Shown in pieces: positions 59,541 through 64,000 of a stretch of 64,000 nt of DNA. The stretch spans positions 25,677,616-25,741,615 of the forward strand of contig CM046848.1 of NCBI GenBank assembly GCA_025618425.1, given 5' to 3'. Both the position numbers and the translations under genes were made by a program. This DNA comes from Heliocidaris tuberculata (lineage: Eukaryota; Echinodermata; Echinoidea; Camarodonta; Echinometridae). How positions within the stretch are numbered: the first letter of the stretch is position 1; every line of letters starts with the position of its first letter. The notes under the pieces were generated by a model that was not told the DNA's origin, ran no database searches, and was given only the letters and a program-made list of their open reading frames with translations.

Positions 59541-62500
59541 GGTATCTTGGGGGGCTGGGGGCGCACAGGTCTTAATCTACAAAGTGCACGAAAAGCGAAA
59601 GATCAAGGCCGTCGAGATGGGTGAGGGTGACGAAAGGGGTGTAATCATTTTCTTATGTTGCCTTGCCCCTCCTCTCTATTTCTCTTTCTCTCCCTCTCTC
59701 TCTCATTTTTTTTTTTTCCTTTCATCTGTAGCTACGCCACTGATCCAGGGCGAAAATGGCGTCGAAAATCTTATGGATATTCCGATGTTTACCTATACTG
59801 TTTGGGGTGCAAAGTTGAACAAAATTGTTTCTTTTTGTTCAAACCGCAGGAAAGTGTTGCTGTTGATTTTCCTTTCTTTCTTTTCTTTTGTAGGTGATCA
59901 CAGTCACCTTTTCTTTGATGATACCACATCATCCCTTATAATACTGGCCATTGGCGTAGATACGAACACTTTCTATTGTTAGTGGGGGATGATGAATAGA
60001 TCATTTCCCCCCCCCCCCCCCCCCACTAACAATGGATAATTACGCGTGTCTACGCCCGTGATACTGGCGCTCAATGTGATAAAAGATATCCTTCACGTTT
60101 CACATGATTCATACAAATGACCTAATAATCATCAATGAAAGAGGGTAGTTCAATCAATATTATATTCCCCCAGAGAGACCCATGGTCATATGCTAAATTG
60201 ACCCTACACCGTGATAAATTACATAGATCCGTTTGTTGAACTACCAGCACTTTAAAAAGAAAATTGATCACCAAAGATCGAAGACCCACTTGATGGAAGT
60301 CAATGACGACACTTTCAGAAATATCAATTCATTACAGTAGCTCGCAAACGCACAAAGCAGAGCGAAACAAAACAAAAAAACGTGCGCGCAAGAGCATTGC
60401 CTAGCTCATTAAAGACTGAAAGCTAATCGATACCAAATAAAACTGCAAGAGATGTGCTGATGCACAATTATAATCCAGCACTAGGGGTAAGTGCCTTGTA
60501 CCTTGTGTTGATCACTTCCAATTGGTCAAAAAGGAACTATAATTCGAAGTTTAACTTGGGGCTTGGTGAGAGTGAGTATTTTGTAGAAATTTATGCTATC
60601 CAGAATTACGATATTTGGTTTGATTGTTGGGTTGCAACAATAATAAAGTTCCGAAGTTTTATTTACCATAATTGATATACTGTATAGAATTGTCGATCCT
60701 ATTTGTAGGAAATTACCTTTAGAACATTGATATTGTCAGTGACACATGCTTTATTATTTTGAATGTGTTTTGATTTGGGGGGGTTACTTGCTTGCTTACG
60801 TTTCTAGAATTTTTTTTTTTTTTTTTTTTTGGGGGGGTGGTATTTTGGGGATAAATTGTTTGTAAATTCCGTCCGACCCCCCCCCCCCCCCTATTCACAA
60901 TATTCTTGCTATTCCCCTGAATTCAGAAGTGATATTTGAAACTTTTTTTCGGACAATTTTGTTAATAATTTTTTTCAATTCCTCCGCCACTCCACAAATA
61001 AAAGTAATAAGTTTTCTACAGATTGTTTCTCTAGTTGCATTTCAAATTTCAATCCTTTGCCTGAAACTTGTATAGATTATATCGACAGAGAATAGTTACT
61101 ACCCTGAACTTATTTACTTTGCTCCAGTCTACATTGAAAGTAGGCCAATGTTGATAGTGTTCTTAAAGTAGATATTCATTGATTTTTAAAACTGACTTAA
61201 TTTTCATTATTGCGTAGGTGAAGCTTAGACCGGACAAGTTTGTCAAAATTCGACGCTTGCAAACATTTGAAGTAATGATTATTATCAATTACAAATTGCT
61301 AAAATACAGCCCCGACATAGCACCTGAACAGCTCTCCAAAAACCGCTGAAATGTGTGACGTCAAAGGGAGGACGTTAATTGCACAAGCAGACGATGTCCC
61401 ATAACATCTCACGTATTTTCAGTGCCTGTTTTGTCATCTTCTCTTCAGTTATTTCACTTCACTAGCATTAGTCTATTATGTTTAATCCATATATTGCCTC
61501 ACTCGAACCCCGTGCATGGGTTTATTTGGATGGAAAATGAAGCGTTACAAGAATAAAGGAATCAGTTGCTTGTAAACAAAATAGACGCCATTGCATTCAC
61601 AGCTGCATACACCGCTGGACGTTCGGCGTTGAATGAGGGATAAATACCGTCCTTGCAATCATTCAGCGGGCTTTTCAATTTGAAAGTGTGGTTTCTTTGA
61701 TTGTTCATTAACCCTCATCCTATATATTTACAAACAAAAGATTTCAGTAATCAGAATCTGTTTCATTCCCATTTTAGAATGGTGTGAAATATGGGCACGT
61801 TTGAATACACTAAATTCTTTATAATTTGAGAAATAACTGCACTGCACTTATGTTCATTCTTTATCGGACGTCGTCTGCTTGGACAGGATTGTTCCCTTTA
61901 TTGACGTCATTGAAACAATGTTATTTTTTTGGCGAAGCGCTCGTATATCGCAGATGCTGGGAGGTAGTTTTATTTGTATTATTGTTTAATTACCTGATAT
62001 GTAGTTGACTTTAAACTGATACGATTGCTATCTGTTAACTTGCTAGTTTCTAGTGATACATTATTTATCATATTTGTGATTATCTTTGAATGTGTACTTT
62101 AATGGTCAAATTTATATCTATTTCATTCCTAATTTTTAGATTCATGAATGAATGTGAAGTATATTTATTTTTAAAACTCGTGGAAGGAGGGGGAAAGACA
62201 TTTTGAACAAAATAATCATCTACTTGGCCATTACTTGTGGCTTATCTTTACCAAAAAAAGAAAAGAAAAGAAACAAAAGAATATCAAAATTATTTTGATT
62301 TTTAGTGGTTTAGTCATTTAATCCCCCTTTTGTATTTTGTTTGTTATAAATCTTCTAACATTGTAGGCCTATGTGTAAACATAAAAGGTAATAACATTTG
62401 TATGCAGGATATGTTTTCTACTTGGTGGGCACGTGAAAATGAATTCTTGAAAACAACTGATCAGATCTGCATCCACCACCTCTCAATCTTTTGTTTCATA

Positions 62501-62800
62501 ATACCAATTATCCAGCCTCATTGTGATCTGTTGAATCGTTTCTTTTTTTTATGGGGGTGTGTCTTTATCTTGGTGTTATCTGAGCATATAACATTTTCGT
62601 CGAGTGTTATAGTGAAAAGTATTTATTTATCATTACATTTTCGCGAGGGGGGGGGGTGGTTGACGCCTCCAGCCCGAATGTCAACCTTCCTGTTTCTAAA
62701 TTTTGCGAGCGAGGGAAGCGAACGCGCCAACTGAGTCTTTTACGATGAAAAAAATGATATTTCATCATCAAAATAGACTAGACAAGATACTTTTATTTTT
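59541..62800. other. Intergenic DNA with homopolymer runs
   Basis: C runs at 60007-60024 and 60880-60892 and T/G runs at about 60810-60837. CTATTGTTAGTGGGGGATGA at 59971 is inverted around the C run near 60025-60045, a small foldback. No gene recognised. Confidence 0.45.
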
Positions 62801-62805
62801 AAAAA

Positions 62806-62807
<2 letters not shown>

Positions 62808-62859
<52 letters not shown>

Positions 62860-62940
62860 TCTCTCATTTTCATTTCTCACAATTATATTATTTCCACGAG
62901 AGTTGCCAAAGCTGTTGTATACGTTATTTCCTTACAATTT

Positions 62941-62965
<25 letters not shown>
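62808..62965. repeat. Two (TA)n microsatellites
   Basis: TA runs at about 62808-62852 and 62940-62965. Frames through them are artefacts. Confidence 0.95.
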
Positions 62966-62977
<12 letters not shown>

Positions 62978-63310
62978 ACGTCGGGCACCTTATTGACCGC
63001 ACAGGCCTATGAGGTGATGATTTCCCGAATAACTGCAGCCACCACCCCCCCCCCCCCCTCTCCTCGTAAGCCTACGTTTATCATTGCCACAGTAAAGAAG
63101 ATATTTCACAGTCAATATTCTAAAAGTTACATATCTATCTGTTTTCAAAAAGTCATTATTCATTGACAGAAATTACTCAAGAAGAAATAGTAAAACAGTT
63201 TTCTTATAAAATTGAGTATGAAAATAATTATTAAAAACTGAATGATTTAAAAGACATTAATAATAAAAAAAAATAAAACCAAGAAATTAAATCATAGGCG
63301 TACGAGACGA

Positions 63311-63380
63311 GAGGGCTGGAGCTCCGAACCCGGGTCCCTGGCTGAGAACGCCAATGCCTTAACCACTACACCACGGAGAC
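63311..63380 (-). mobile_element. tRNA-derived SINE head
   Basis: The minus strand has A box TGGTGTAGTGGTTAAGGC (63373-63356) and B-box-like GGGTTCGGAGCTC (63331-63319) with tRNA spacing. The B box is degraded. SINE body limits are not clear. Confidence 0.65.
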
Positions 63381-63417
63381 GGGCCAGTTGTTTCGGCGAC
63401 ACCGTGAGATTCATTTG

Positions 63418-63705
63418 ACCAACATATTGACAAATCTTCAACCTCATTAATTAATTTCTTAGTCGGGGGCAGGTGAGTTTTGAACAATGACAAGCCGCAT
63501 GCCTCAGCTTGATCTAAGCGAATACTTTTAGAGTTGCCAAAGCTGTTATTCCTTATACTTGTATATAATTATTCAAACATGTTCATGTATCACAAAGCAT
63601 TCGCTTGGATCCAGGAGAGGCATGCGGCTTGTCACTGTTCAAATATCACCTGCCCTCGACAAAGGAATTAATTAATTAGGTTGAAGATTTGTTAATCTGT
63701 CGGTA
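63418..63705. mobile_element. Foldback MITE
   Basis: ACAAATCTTCAACCT.ATTAAT and GGGCAGGTGA, TGACAAGCCGCATGCCTC and AAGCGAAT blocks on the left (63428-63522) recur in reverse on the right (63598-63700). The centre is AT-rich. Confidence 0.8.
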
Positions 63706-64000
63706 AATAAAACTTTTTACTAATTTAAAAAACAACAAAGGTTTCTCTTGACGACTCAAAATTATATTATAGCCCTCGTACAACGAAATAGACAGAAAGT
63801 GGCACAAAAATACAAAAAAGTTTTAAATAGGCACATGTAGAGTTGCAAGGATAAATTTCCTATACACTAAAATCAATATAATAATCATCAGTACGAAATT
63901 TGATATATCGATATTTTTGTAATAATTATTACCTTGTGTAATAATTCTTACCGATGCTTATTATTACCTGTTTGTGTAGAGTTCTTGTTGTGTGATGTTG

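Overview
The window is animal nuclear DNA, most likely from a sea urchin or another echinoderm. It holds intron-split genes with GT..AG junctions, very long introns, and dense DNA transposons, Helitrons, LINEs and tRNA-headed SINEs. The echinoderm assignment is inference from repeat texture (many ACATGTA/TACATGTA words, TTTAAAGGG foldback repeats, CCGCCGAACGAAGTTCG repeats). No bacterial, organellar or CRISPR signal was seen.

Two host genes can be built by reading splice junctions. The first, on the plus strand from 6537 to 46016, is the TFIIIC subunit 5 gene (GTF3C5, TFIIIC63). It has seven coding exons that join in phase to 580 residues: a conserved N-terminus, a conserved core and an acidic C-terminal tail. 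The second lies antisense inside the 24 kb third intron, in two coding exons (34925-34244 and 33333-33149). It encodes a 288-residue AQP11/12-type 'superaquaporin', with a divergent first pore box (NTC), a normal second NPA box, and the subfamily cysteine nine residues after NPA.

Layout: 1-3709, minus-strand Ty3/Gypsy LTR retrotransposon running off the left edge (LTR, tRNA-iMet-like primer site, gag, overlapping protease-RT frame). 3770-5450, decayed LINE with RNase H that borders the LTR. 6537-46016, GTF3C5. Intron 1 (6.7-16.2 kb) is full of nested foldback elements, a hAT element with a perfect 8-bp target duplication, and two CCGCCGAACGAAG repeats. Intron 3 (18.2-42.2 kb) holds the aquaporin gene, several foldbacks, tRNA-like SINE heads and two non-autonomous Helitrons (27895-32102 and 37182-41149). 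Each Helitron sits inside one arm of a foldback element, so the opposite arm shows the empty site. A decayed duplicate of the start of exon 4 lies just before the real exon 4. 46-64 kb is gene-poor: GTF3C5 3' flank with echoes of its last coding segment, telomere-like short arrays, a tandem array carrying DR1-like AGGTCA pairs, LINE 3' ends, a restriction-like endonuclease remnant, MITEs and microsatellites.

I found no convincing new biochemical system. The strongest observations are the two Helitrons with reconstructable empty sites, the odd pore box of the nested aquaporin, the duplicated-exon relic in GTF3C5, and a Ty3/Gypsy gag with RS/SP repeats where a zinc knuckle is usual.
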